Source: Gigaspora rosea
Taxonomy: Eukaryota > Glomeromycota > Glomeromycetes > Diversisporales > Gigasporaceae
Length of the DNA stretch: 64,000 bases
Direction: 5' to 3'
NCBI GenBank assembly: GCA_003550325.1
Contig: QKWP01000668.1
Span: 182,315-246,314, forward strand
The translations under genes and the position numbers were made by a program. Of the stretch, positions 1 through 8,987 are shown one piece after another; position 1 is the stretch's first letter; every line of letters starts with the position of its first letter. Below the pieces are notes generated by a model that searched no databases, had not been told where the DNA came from, and saw only the letters and a program-made list of their open reading frames with translations.

Positions 1-1186
1 CCAGGCCGGAAATATTGTTATTCCAGCTCATACAGTATTTGATGAAGACTGGTCTTTTGCTAATGGGCACTCAACAGATAGATTACCCAATGCGCCAAAT
101 GCTAATACAGACAATAGTGTAGTTGTAGTTGGAATCATGCTTGGACAAACAATATACTGGTTCAAGAGAAACTATCCTATAGTTACTGCAGAAAAACAGC
201 GAATGCTCTTTGGGACAACAGTTCAAGGCAAAGATTCTGTAGGTCAATTTTATTCTAAGTTACGTAAACTTGCTAGACTTGCTAGTATTGATGAACAACA
301 AATTCGATTACAATTTATTCGTGGCATTTCTCCTGATAATTAATTAGAAATTCGACATATTGGAATTAACAGGCCTGTATCTGAATTGCTTACAGAACTC
401 GAAGAAATTGAGAGATATAAAACAGAGCAATTATCTGGTGCATATTCTATTCCAAAATCTGCTATAGAGCATCAACAGCAATTTTATTCTAATGCGGATA
501 TTGACAAGCTTGTAGAAGAACGAATAGCTACCAGAGAAAAACAAAGTCTAGCCTCAGAGAAGAGCATCTTTGAAGCAAAGCCAAAACAAGTATATCAAGT
601 TGACTCTAATACTGAAGCGATTAGACAATTTATAGAGATTATGAAGCAAGCTAAAAAGACTTTAGCTAAAAAGCCTGGTCCTGGTAAAGAAAAAGCAGAC
701 AAGATTCATATAGATCGATTCTTAAATGATCTTGTAAAAGATGATACTGATCCTAATTCTAATAGTTTTTATGATAATGATGATCCTATTGAAGATATTC
801 GTAAACAATTAGAAGATCTTCATATCAATCAGACTAAAATGGAAAAAGCTATAAAAAAGAATTCTAGCAAGCCTAAATCTTCTCGTCGCAAGACTAAATC
901 AAAATCAAAATCTAAGACCCAAAAAAAGAAATCATCAAGTCGATCAAAACGTGTCATTGCCCATATAATTTCAGATGAATCATCTTCAGACTCTAGTGAT
1001 AGTGAAAATGAACTTGAAACCAATACCTTGGCATGTTCATAGAATGATTCAGAATCTAGTTCCTCTGAGACCAGTGAATCTAGTAATTCAGAAAGCGATT
1101 CAGAAGAATATGAAGTCAATGCTACAAAAAAAAAATAACTTATTCTGATACCAAAAGATCAAAGAAGCACAAATGTGCCAAGCCAA

Positions 1187-1212
1187 GATCTGAAAGATCA
1201 TTGCTTCGCAAT
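1187..1212 (+). repeat. double-hairpin repeat, copy 1
   Basis: Two adjacent short hairpins: GATCT-GAA-AGATC then ATTGC-TTC-GCAAT. The copy lies in-frame inside the gag-like gene and encodes the core ...SLLRNK. The first stem differs from other copies at both paired positions, so pairing is kept. Confidence 0.75.
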
Positions 1213-2194
1213 AAAACTTCTAGCAAAAAATCTAGTGCCTCTTCTAATAAAAAGAGCAGTAAAGATACTAGGTTACTTAAAATTCCTACAAATAATATTG
1301 CCCTAAATGCATTTTTCGCTATTTTACGATAAATGATTGATTCATTTACTCGTACACAACCTAAAGAAGTATCTACTAATGGATATAATATGATTAATGC
1401 CGAATTCATTGCACTAAAAGATCCTGTTCTAAATCATTTTACTTCAAATTTCTCAAACAAGGAATAAGAAAAGTTATGGAATGAGATTACTATGGTATTC
1501 TCTTACATCTTGCAACCAATATCAGATCTAATTCGAATAGCTTCCCAGCAAACAGCCCCAGAGGGATCGCAATCAGAGACAGAAATTTCATGGCCCAACC
1601 CTATAGAAATTAATTTTATTCGTAAAATTATTCCTAATGATGTCGCTACTATATGTTGCAAGATTAGCTCACCATTAGGAAAAATCGTACAAGTGTCTTC
1701 TGCTATGATAGATAGTGGAGCAAATTGCTCACTTATCTCAAAAGGTCTTATAAAACTATTGGGAGCAGAAATTGATAAAAATAAAAAACCATCTGCTAAA
1801 TGGCGTAATAATTCTATAGAGTCTTCAGGCATATCTTATAATATTTCGGTTACTGTTGGCCAGGGAGAAAATAGTTGTACAATCTCTGAAGACTTCCCAG
1901 TCATAGATGATGATAAACCTTGGATATTATTGGGTACACCTTGGCTTGATCGAGCTAGATGGGAGCCCATTGTCAAGCGTGAATTTAAGTTAATGCATAA
2001 AAATAAAGTAATTACTATACCTCTTTCAGTACATAAGTCCAAGAGAGAAATACTTAAACCAGAAATCAACCTGACTTTTCACAAGTATGATGAGTCTTTG
2101 ACTCGAAGCTCTGCTTCCTCGGTCCAAGTATCTACGGATTCTTCTAAACCTGAAGAGTCGTGGCATAAAGAAGCATCTGATAGCTTGCTTCACA

Positions 2195-2221
2195 GGCCCG
2201 AAGGGGCGACCCTAAAGGGTC
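2195..2221 (+). repeat. double-hairpin repeat, divergent copy 2
   Basis: GCCC-GAA-GGGGC is followed by a second stem GACCCT-AA-AGGGTC. The second hairpin has a different sequence from the usual ATTGC stem but the same size. It is read in-frame as RPEGATLKG near the end of the gag/protease frame. Confidence 0.55.
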
Positions 2222-2272
2222 ATAATCTATCTAGTGAAAATGATTTAAAAAAAATGCGTAAATTGTGAAAGT

Positions 2273-2404
2273 ATGACCATTCATGTAAAGGAACTTGAAA
2301 AGGCACTATTTACTAGTGTTCAAACCAATTCAGAATTTATCGAATATTATAATGATTTATGTAATAAGTATAAAGAAGAAATCAATTCTATACTTTTAGA
2401 TTAG
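2273..2404 (+). CDS. small 43-residue ORF downstream of the gag/protease gene
   Basis: An ATG four bases after the TGA of the protease frame opens a 43-codon ORF (MTIHVKELEKALF... ending INSILLD). It is mostly helical, charged and has no stop problem. It ends tail-to-tail against the minus-strand gene that follows. No family is recognised. Tight packing and protein-like composition are the only support; chance is possible at this length. Confidence 0.35.
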   Translation: MTIHVKELEKALFTSVQTNSEFIEYYNDLCNKYKEEINSILLD

Positions 2405-2853
2405 AAGTTGATACTTTAGAAATATCAGCACGTGCATCCGCTTTAACTTTTTAATCTCTTTTTGTGTTCTCTTATAGAATTCCAAAGGATCTTTGGTTTT
2501 TTGTAAGGCTTTAGGTGGTATAATTTCTTTTTTTGCTTCTGATATTTTGTCTACCTTTCAGTTGAATCTTTACTAACAGAGTGTTGATCAGAAATACGCA
2601 CAAACTTGAACATGGATTTTCTCTTTTTTGTCTCTTCCACAACTATAGGCATTGAAATATCACTTTCTGAATCAGCTAAATATGGATTCCAAACATTTGT
2701 GCAAACCTCTTTCCCTTTCCATATTTGATAGAAACGGGTATTGGACATAGGATATTTATCTCTAAGCATCTCTAAAGATTTGGATTTTGCATCTTCATAT
2801 TGCATAATATATTTATAGTCATCTGGTGATAGTTTGAGTGCATCAGATCACAT
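2393..2853 (-). pseudogene. small helix-turn-helix-like protein of the element, broken
   Basis: The first ATG is at 2853, followed at once by an in-frame TGA (2848-2850). The frame then runs MQYEDAKSKSLEML...MSNTRFYQIWKGKE, a helix-rich stretch resembling a helix-turn-helix, then a basic region. It meets a TAG near 2556, and a one-base slip leads into a Lys-rich tail (PLEFYKRTQKEIKK). About 150 codons in all. The product may be a DNA-binding protein, but this rests only on secondary-structure impression. It lies convergent with the gag-like gene. Confidence 0.4.
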
Positions 2854-2869
2854 AGTCTTGTTAATAGTA

Positions 2870-3010
2870 TCAGTAATATTGATAAAAAAAAATACTGATA
2901 ATAATATTATTGTTAATATCGGTAATATTGATAATATCCATAATGCTATTATTGATAAAACCAATAATATTGATAATATTGATAATATTTGTAATATGTT
3001 ATTATTGATA
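2870..3010. repeat. imperfect AT-rich tandem repeat
   Basis: Variations of AATATTGATAATATT repeat about ten times. The reading frame over it (NID/NIH/NII repeats) is low-complexity and is not called as a gene. Confidence 0.7.
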
Positions 3011-3060
3011 ATATCCGTAATAGGTTATTTTTATTAAATATAACTAAGCCGAAAAAATAC

Positions 3061-4296
3061 ATGGCTAATATATATACATTGCGAGATATTAACTCAAAAG
3101 GACATTATCTTGGAAGTACTAGGAAGGTGGAACTTGAAGAAGCTTTACGTAATAGTTGTAAGTCCGATTCTGAACTTATTGATTTTAAAAACTATTAGAA
3201 GGTGTATAAAAAGTATATTAAAAATATCAAACAAGATAAGGTGCATTTGCAACGGGATCTAAATATCTAATCAAGATAAAGAGAAACTTTCCAAGCATAT
3301 CTACCAACTTATAGATGAGGTTAAGCGATTGCACTCAGAGTTAGATACTCTAACATCCCAGATTACTCACAAGGATATTTCTCTTAATGAATATAAAGAC
3401 AAGATTCATACAAAACTAAAAGAGATGAAGGCTCTCCAGTCTAAGATAAAAGCATCGGAGACGAGACTATATTCAACCCAGAAGGACTCATCTATGAAAG
3501 AATCTGAGATTGATTATCTTAGGGTCGAATTATCTGCCTTGAGTTCTAATCTAGCTTCGAAAAATAGTAAATTAGAGCGCTTGAAAAATATGTTAACTTT
3601 AAAAAATGGCGAATTAGAACTAATAAAAAATGATTTGGCTGAAAAAATTCAGAGATACGCTCCTTAGAAACTAGACTCAAAGAGCTATTGCCCTGCAATA
3701 GATTATTATCAGAACAAGTCAAAATCAGAGGTAAGACAGATGAAAAAAATGATGATAATATATCAGTTATACAGTCTCCGCCAAAAAATCTGTACTCTTT
3801 ATCTCTTGCAAAATATTTTGTATGTAAGCCTAGACCCGAAGGGTCATTACTTCGCAATAAGACAGAGAATAGTCAAGTAGATAGAGATATCCAAGAATCT
3901 TTGACTCAACAAACCTTAACCAGTTTAAATAGGCAGACACGAAGTAGCATTTCTCCCAAAATAAACCCAGAGTCATAGTCATATATTATATCTGAGATAA
4001 AGAATAATAATATACCAATAAAAGAGATTGAAGCATTACCTGTTGTGACATTAGGTGCTGGTGAAGCTTTGGTTAATTATAAGTATCAGATTCCCTCTAT
4101 TGTTAAGCTTGTTGTTCTTGTTATAATAACGATACTAATTATTTGGTATATATACAGAAATATTTTTCATCCAACCAAAAAAAAAGAAAATTTTTATCCA
4201 GTATATAGAAAACAAAGTTATGGATTCCCAATCTGTCATGCAAAAAAACTCAAAGACAGGATTACCTCCAATAAAACTTTTTCTTTTGGATATTGA
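3061..4296 (+). pseudogene. coiled-coil protein with C-terminal membrane segment, broken
   Basis: ATG at 3061 starts MANIYTLRDINSKGHYLGSTRK. A long heptad-like, Lys/Glu/Leu-rich stretch (about 3300-3700) strongly suggests a coiled coil. The C-terminal part has one hydrophobic helix at 4099-4158 (VVLVIITILIIWYIYR) followed by basic residues, as in a tail-anchored or structural membrane protein. Lesions: TAG about 3196, a one-base insertion near 3270, a slip near 3655 that joins to the frame containing LETRLKELLPCNRLL, and TAG at 3976. A double-hairpin repeat encodes RPEGSLLRNK in the middle. The last 77 nt overlap the start of the ATPase frame at 4220, so the genes were packed as in a viral genome. 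The N-terminal YTL...HYLGSTRK faintly recalls GIY-YIG domains, but not enough to call it. Confidence 0.55.
3833..3858 (+). repeat. double-hairpin repeat, copy 3
   Basis: GACCC-GAA-GGGTC then ATTAC-TTC-GCAAT (one mismatch in the second stem). In-frame in the coiled-coil gene, encoding RPEGSLLRNK. Confidence 0.8.
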
Positions 4297-4546
4297 TGAG
4301 GCTACAAAGCATGCTTAATCACGCTGTATTGGACATCCAGCAATGTCATGGCCATTCTCTAAGCTAGTTACAGGAAAAAGTGGCACAGGTAAGACTAATA
4401 TACTCGGAAATCTTGTTCTTGGTAACAAAGCTAAATATATATATAAAAAGAAAAAGTGTAGATCTAGATATATACGGTGTGATAATTTGATAGTTTGTGG
4501 ATACCATCCAACCATTTTGATAACAGTTACCGACTTTATATATTAA
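4220..4546 (+). pseudogene. packaging-type P-loop ATPase, N-terminal fragment
   Basis: ATG at 4220 opens a frame overlapping the preceding gene by 77 nt. It holds a textbook Walker A motif, LVTGKSGTGKTNILGNLVLG (about residues 50-69), as in the FtsK/HerA or A32-like ATPases that package DNA in Polinton/Maverick elements and large DNA viruses. An in-frame TAA interrupts it at about 4313 (Gln codon minus one transition). The frame ends at 4546 after about 108 codons, with no Walker B. A family member would normally be over 200 residues, so the C-terminal half is deleted. Two inverted double-hairpin repeats follow directly at 4582 and 4645. The assignment to packaging rests on Walker A context and neighbours. 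Confidence 0.6.
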
Positions 4547-4581
4547 TAAGTTATATAAATAATAAATCAAATAAATAGATT

Positions 4582-4607
4582 ATTGCGAAGCAATGACCCT
4601 TCGGGCC
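4582..4607 (-). repeat. double-hairpin repeat, copy 4 (inverted)
   Basis: Reads ATTGC-GAA-GCAAT then GACCC-TTC-GGGCC on the plus strand, the reverse complement of copies 3 and 6. It sits immediately downstream of the truncated ATPase. Confidence 0.8.
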
Positions 4608-4628
4608 TAAATCAAATAAATATATGTA

Positions 4629-5306
4629 TTATTTATTGTTAACTATTGCGAAGCAATGACCCTTCGGGTCTTGACGCATCTCTTCTCGAATTATCCATAA
4701 TAATTTGTAATGTTGAGCGAGTTCTGAAGCACAAAGACCATCAGGACGATAATAATATTCAATGAATTTACATTGTATTATTATACATGCTTGAATTTTC
4801 TTACCAATTTCTCTGGCACGTTTGGTCTTTTTGATAGCATTCTGCATCCGTAATTCATATCTGTGTAATGTATACTCATTATCATAATTATACTCTGAAA
4901 TAGATTTTTTCTTGACTTTTAGTAAGTACTCATTATAAGTTACACCACAGCATTTATTACTGGTACATGAAAATTTCCAATGTCTCTCCATTCCTATATG
5001 GTTATAATTTCCTATATTCTTTTTTCTTTGTCCAGTATATACTAACTGATCACAAGAGAAACATATTGCTATTCCGATTTCAGGAGCATATAAACCACTA
5101 TTTGGCAATTGTATTAATCTTCTAGCTTCAAGATATTTTTTACTTACATTAGGTAATAGATTATTCTCTCTGAAATATGTAAGACGTTACCAAATTCGTT
5201 TCATCCACTTACTAGGAGTTTCATTATTACGAATTTGGGGCATATTACAATATTCAATCCATTTAGCATCAGTACAATCAGTTCCACAAGTGTTTATGCT
5301 AACCAT
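4629..5306 (-). pseudogene. Cys-rich putative zinc-binding protein of the element
   Basis: ATG at 5306 starts MVSINTCGTDCTDAKW. A single in-frame TAA (5187-5189, after RIW, a Gln codon minus one C-to-T) separates this from the longer downstream part containing CFSCDQLV and CTSNKCCGV, a plausible four-Cys zinc ribbon, and then a basic helical region. The frame ends in RQDPKGHCFAIVNNK, where the last residues come from a double-hairpin repeat read in another frame. About 225 codons. No family recognised; it points toward the truncated ATPase and is convergent with it. Confidence 0.5.
4645..4670 (-). repeat. double-hairpin repeat, copy 5 (inverted)
   Basis: ATTGC-GAA-GCAAT then GACCC-TTC-GGGTC, both stems perfect. 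It supplies the last codons of the minus-strand Cys-rich gene (DPKGHCFAI). Confidence 0.85.
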
Positions 5307-5760
5307 TTTATGACTTATTATAGTGCGTTTTAGAAATTATACAATTTATATCCTATTGAATTTAATAACTTTATACATTATGAATATGCGATTCAATTTT
5401 AGTGTGTTAATTTATTTTAGAAAAATCGAATGTATTCTAAATATTATATAAACATTTTTTATAACAGAAGAACGTATATTAATAAATTTTTAATGTAATT
5501 CTAACCACTTACCTCCCCCTTTCGATTTCTATTCCATATGAAATTTTTATTTTGCATCACCAGGTCCGAGATGTGATAAAAATCATACTTCTTTAGGATG
5601 CTATACCGTGATTATCTGTCGATTAATTTGGTTGTATCAGCTAATGATACTAATCACTGTTGAGTTGTGGTTGAGTTGCAGTATTTTTTTTCTATATAAT
5701 TCTATGAAAAACAGGTGTATCGTGGTTGAGTCACGGTTGAGTCGCGTTAGAATCTTAGTG
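5307..5760. other. intergenic, no feature seen
   Basis: AT-rich spacer between the Cys-rich gene and the SANT-like gene. It contains only short spurious frames. Confidence 0.5.
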
Positions 5761-6656
5761 ATGTGGACCAACGATCAATTGCACTTATTAATTGCTGAAA
5801 GAAAAATAGAAATGCCGAGTATCACGATATTCTGGAAGTAGTAGGGTGAGTTTTTGGAATAATATTGCGAATATAATTAATGAGAGATTTAGTACCAACT
5901 ATACGGGATATCAATGCAAGGGTAAATTTCAAAATCTTGTAAGGGATCACACTGTAAGTATTTTTACTGAAGGCACTTATTGATAGATTGAACTATAATT
6001 ATGTTATAACCTAACGATTTTCTTGATCCTCTTTAGTTAATGTGTCAATATATGGCAGGAAATCGTGCAGGGCGTAGAACCAGAACGGAGTACGATACTT
6101 TGAGGAATTACGTTTACATTTTTGGGAGAGACTGGGTAAGGTTCTTGAACATTCGTCTGCCTTTGCTGTAGGTGTCTTCGAAATAGAAACAAATTATTAA
6201 TTTGTTAATTATGTATAAAAAAAATCTAGAAACACAGTTTGATCAAATACATAACGTAAACGCATCATCGAGAAGAAGTGAAGAAAGACGGCGAAACCAC
6301 ACTCCACCACCAACCTACGAAGAAGTTTCATCAATGATAAACATGAATCATCGTGAATCTTCCACTAGTCAAAGGGATCGATCTGCATCCACGACCCGAA
6401 GAAATCCCATCAGAAGAGACGAAACTACTAATCGAGATAATGTAAGTAATGTAAATGATGCGGATGGGAATTCAGGCCATAACACTAATGATATAGGTAG
6501 AAATTTAGATAATGCGACATACTTATCTTTACCTAATTTGGCAAATACTACCTCAACCCTAATATATCCTTATCACGAAACGACAGTGATATTAGTATGC
6601 CTGATATAGGAGGTAGTCAACCTTCCTGTATGGAAAATATAAATGAAGAGGATTAG
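5761..6656 (+). pseudogene. SANT/Myb-like DNA-binding gene with two introns and small frameshifts
   Basis: ATG at 5761 begins MWTNDQLHLLIAERK. A trihelix/MADF-like helix set continues with FWNNIANIINERF, GYQCKGKFQNLVRDH and YDTLRNYVYIFGRDW, giving three helices with conserved Trp positions. Two introns are visible: 5954-6036 (GTAAGT...TTTAG, branch site CTAAC) and 6136-6237 (GTAAGG...CACAG). The third exon is polar, Arg/Ser/Asn/Thr-rich (TPPPTYEEVSS). Three single-base slips are needed, in the A-run near 5807, near 5833, and near 6575 so that the frame ends NDSDISMPDIGG... with TAG at 6654. The slips could be assembly errors in homopolymers or real decay. Such SANT-like proteins often sit in or beside fungal transposons, but this looks like a spliced host-type gene. 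Confidence 0.55.
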
Positions 6657-7581
6657 CCTCATATTTGTTTTTAGGGGTCTCTAAGCTATAAATATTTGTA
6701 CATCCTATGATAGTTGTATAATGACAATAAATAATTCAAATTTTGATGTTCTATTAGTAATTCAGTCATGTATAAAACATGCAATTTATACGTAGTGATT
6801 TCCCAGATTCACTATAAAAATAAACAAATAGGTGCTTATTTTAGATTCAAAGCATCCTCATACCATGAGACATTTAAAAAAAATAAATTCATATGAATTA
6901 TAGCACGTACGTACGTACTTCAGTATTTATTTTTTAAGATACTGTATCACATAAAAAATAAAGTTTGTGATACAAGTAACTTGAATGGTTTGTATCTCAT
7001 TTCTGCAGAATTAATTCTCACGGTTGATTTATAACGAATATTACCGTTACGAATATGAAAGCCCTTTCTTATTATATACGATACTGCGATAAGAAAAAGC
7101 ACAAATGGGATTAGAAGGGCTATACTAAGAAAGAGTACAATGTTCTTTATTAGTGGTATTATCAAAATTCATATGCTATAGAACCTTGGAATTCCTAGAT
7201 CTCCAAGATCGTTGACTTTTTCACTTGGTAGTAGCAATCATCGAATCTAAGGGGTATATGTTCCTAAAAGAATCTAAATATATTTAGTATTTGGGCTTTA
7301 CAACAGAAATAGAGTTGCTTTGTTAAGTGAGATCTGGCAGTATTAGAGTAACACAATTACTAATCATGTAACTAGCAAGTTTTTTTAGATCTAGCAAATG
7401 GATGGTATAAAAATAAGCAAATTTTTCTGCTTCTTGTAGGTGGGTTATAATAATATTTTTTTGCTCATATATAATTTTTTTATTCGACCATAATTTATTT
7501 TTAAAGTAATATCATTTTGTCTAATGGTGTTTATAAAAATGAATTTGACTTACTAAATTTTTTTGTATTTAGGAACATAAA
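6657..7581. other. mostly non-coding spacer
   Basis: AT-rich. The only protein-like item is a short hydrophobic minus-strand frame listed separately. GTAC-repeat run at 6904-6917. Confidence 0.4.
6947..7165 (-). CDS. possible small membrane protein or exon
   Basis: A 72-codon frame (MIIPLIKNIVLFLSIALL...) has one long hydrophobic helix followed by a basic tail (IRKGFHIRNGNIRYK). No homology recognised and no splice sites confirmed. AT-rich DNA readily gives hydrophobic frames, so this is weak. Confidence 0.22.
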   Translation of the reverse strand: MIIPLIKNIVLFLSIALLIPFVLFLIAVSYIIRKGFHIRNGNIRYKSTVRINSAEMRYKPFKLLVSQTLFFM

Positions 7582-7917
7582 ATGAGCACTAAAGATAGTA
7601 CCACCCCCAAGACTAAAGATGCTACCACCACCAAGACAAATGATGCTACCACCCCCAAGACCAATGATGCTACCACCCCCAAGACCAATGATAGTAATGC
7701 CCCCAAGACTAATGACTCCAATCCAGAAAGCAATCAAAAAGAACTATCTGGTGTGGGCATAATTCTTGATTTTCAAATACTATGTAATTACCCCAGTTTC
7801 AACCCTATAACATTTTCAAAAGTATTGAAAGTTCGCGGTTACTTTCCTTTTGATTTTTTATTCGTATTTGTATTATGTTATTTTTATGTTGCCATTCTGA
7901 CAAAAAATATTAAATAA
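7582..7917 (+). CDS. hypothetical protein with Thr/Pro/Lys repeats and hydrophobic C-terminus
   Basis: The frame starts at an ATG (ATGAGCACTAAAG) and carries about six 8-residue units of the type T-P-K-T-N-D-A-T, encoded by 24-bp tandem repeats. A 60-residue non-repetitive part then ends in a hydrophobic stretch (FDFLFVFVLCYFYVAIL). 111 residues. It could be a small membrane-anchored repeat protein. The repeat is perfect enough that slippage would change the copy number. Function unknown. Confidence 0.35.
   Translation: MSTKDSTTPKTKDATTTKTNDATTPKTNDATTPKTNDSNAPKTNDSNPESNQKELSGVGIILDFQILCNYPSFNPITFSKVLKVRGYFPFDFLFVFVLCYFYVAILTKNIK
7597..7722 (+). repeat. 24-bp coding tandem repeat
   Basis: Units of the form ACCACCCCCAAGACNAANGA with a variable GCT or AGT end, about five copies, GC-richer than the surroundings. 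Confidence 0.8.
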
Positions 7918-8664
7918 AGAAGGGGGTCCTGTGGCCTTCTCATATTTTATTTTTATGTGATTTTTACATACTAGATTATTTTAGCTGAATTAATTTGTTT
8001 TTTCTATAAACGAAATGTCTTCTGGATAATTAATAACACATGAAGCTAGTTGATCTTTAAAATCCCTATATTCAGGTGTTTATTAGCTAAGACTTTTATT
8101 TAATAAGCATGTTACAAGCTCGATATATATCAAAGAATGGATAAATAATTAGTTATTTTTTAGATAAAAATATAGTATATAATAATAAATTATATTACAA
8201 GATGGTATATGTAAAATGTAAAATTCATGAAAAGGGTTATAAACCTTACATGGTTAAGGCATTAATTGATACATCATCAGTTGAAAACATTATTAGAAAA
8301 AGCTTAGTCGATAAACTTGGAATAAAATATAGTAACCCACCAAAATATTTTAAAAAGAAAATGAAGGATGCCTTAGGTATCGTGGAAAGCCTTGAATTAT
8401 CTTTTCAATTTAAGGATAAGGATAAATTAGTATTTGGTAGTAATGAAGTTTTTAATGATTTTGTAGTCTACAAAGAATTTAAAGCTGATCTTGTATTAGG
8501 AATGCAATGGCTGTGATTGCATGAAACAAAAATCGATCCTTATAATGAAAAAATTTTAATTTATAGTGGAGTGATACCATTCTACAAGAATCTATCTGAT
8601 GATTTAGAGAGCAATATATCTAGTCTGGATATTTCTCGAGGAAATCATACATTATACAAGACTA

Positions 8665-8690
8665 GACCCGAAGAGTCATTGCTTCGCAAT
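8665..8690 (+). repeat. double-hairpin repeat, copy 6
   Basis: GACCC-GAA-GAGTC (one mismatch) then ATTGC-TTC-GCAAT. In-frame, encoding RPEESLLRNK. Confidence 0.8.
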
Positions 8691-8711
8691 AAAAGAAAAA
8701 AGAAAATTTTA

Positions 8712-8735
8712 GACACGGAGTGTCCTACTTCGCAG
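8712..8735 (+). repeat. double-hairpin repeat, divergent copy 7
   Basis: GACAC-GGA-GTGTC, then CTAC-TTC-GCAG as a weaker second stem. Both arms of the first stem differ from the other copies in a way that keeps pairing. 21 bp downstream of copy 6. Confidence 0.5.
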
Positions 8736-8897
8736 AGAGATGATACTGCATATGAGTCCTTATCTTCATCTTCATCTGGGTCTGACTCTGATTCATCTAG
8801 CTACAAAGTGATTGTGGTAAAAGCAAAAAAGCGTGATTGTCTTTAGCAAGAATTTTCTGAATTGGAAATTTACTAGTTCAGCTTATATATTATTCTA

Positions 8898-8923
8898 GAC
8901 TCGAAAAGTCATTGCTTCACAAT
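8898..8923 (+). repeat. double-hairpin repeat, copy 8
   Basis: GACTC-GAA-AAGTC then ATTGC-TTC-ACAAT, one mismatch in each stem. It lies between the protease-like gene and the 3' end of the polymerase gene. Confidence 0.7.
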
Positions 8924-8987
8924 AGATATATGAGATACACATTCATTTTGATACTTCTTTGAGAGCTTAACGCTTAAAGCTCTTTTT

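Larger units (their letters stand above)
1..2268 (+). pseudogene. gag / retropepsin-like polyprotein, 5' end outside window, 4 in-frame stops
   Basis: The frame is open from the left edge. Residues encoded around 160-340 (WFKRNYP, GQFYSKLRKLARLA) look like a retrotransposon gag core. A Lys/Ser-rich and acidic serine-rich stretch follows, then a retropepsin-like domain near 1700-1960 with the D-S-G-A catalytic triplet and the W-I-L-L-G-T-P-W-L strand that ends such domains. The frame is interrupted by TAA at 341, TAG at 1040, TAA at 1330 and TAA at 1465. A one-base slip in the A-run near 1128-1136 joins the two halves, because protein-like sequence continues in the other frame. Each stop is one C-to-T or G-to-A change away from Gln or Trp. 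Two double-hairpin repeats lie inside, one read as RSERSLLRNK. A gag and protease pair next to a family-B polymerase and an ATPase is unusual. It could belong to the same element or be a nested retroelement remnant. Confidence 0.7.
8202..8846 (+). pseudogene. second retropepsin-like protein, one in-frame stop
   Basis: MVYVKCKIHEKGY... opens with a retropepsin-like fold signature: VKALIDTSSVENII at the active-site position and ADLVLGMQWL at the closing strand. The catalytic triplet reads D-T-S rather than D-T-G or D-S-G, so activity is doubtful. An in-frame TGA at 8514-8516 follows MQWL (Trp or Arg codon minus one transition). The second half carries one double-hairpin repeat in-frame (RPEESLLRNK), a variant one (DTECPTSQR) and a Ser/Asp-rich tail. 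It has the same layout as the gag/protease gene at the left edge (protease, hairpin peptide, acidic serine tail), suggesting the two are paralogues within one element. Confidence 0.5.

Noticed and set aside
1128..1140. Programmed frameshift at the A-run in the gag/protease frame
   Set aside because: The A-run is attractive, but the frame is also cut by four stops and the run is a typical sequencing or replication slip site; no downstream structure seen.
829..1409. Minus-strand genes rich in Leu/Ser/Glu
   Set aside because: Antisense shadows of the Ser/Lys-rich gag-like frame.
137..2268. Alternative genetic code (TAA/TAG read as Gln)
   Set aside because: Several stops fit Gln, but in the polymerase TAG also falls at Trp positions and TGA at Arg/Trp positions, so no single reassignment works; host-type genes in the window use normal stops.
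3061..3200. GIY-YIG endonuclease domain
   Set aside because: Only a faint YTL...YLGSTRK resemblance; no catalytic Arg/Glu pattern and the rest is coiled coil.
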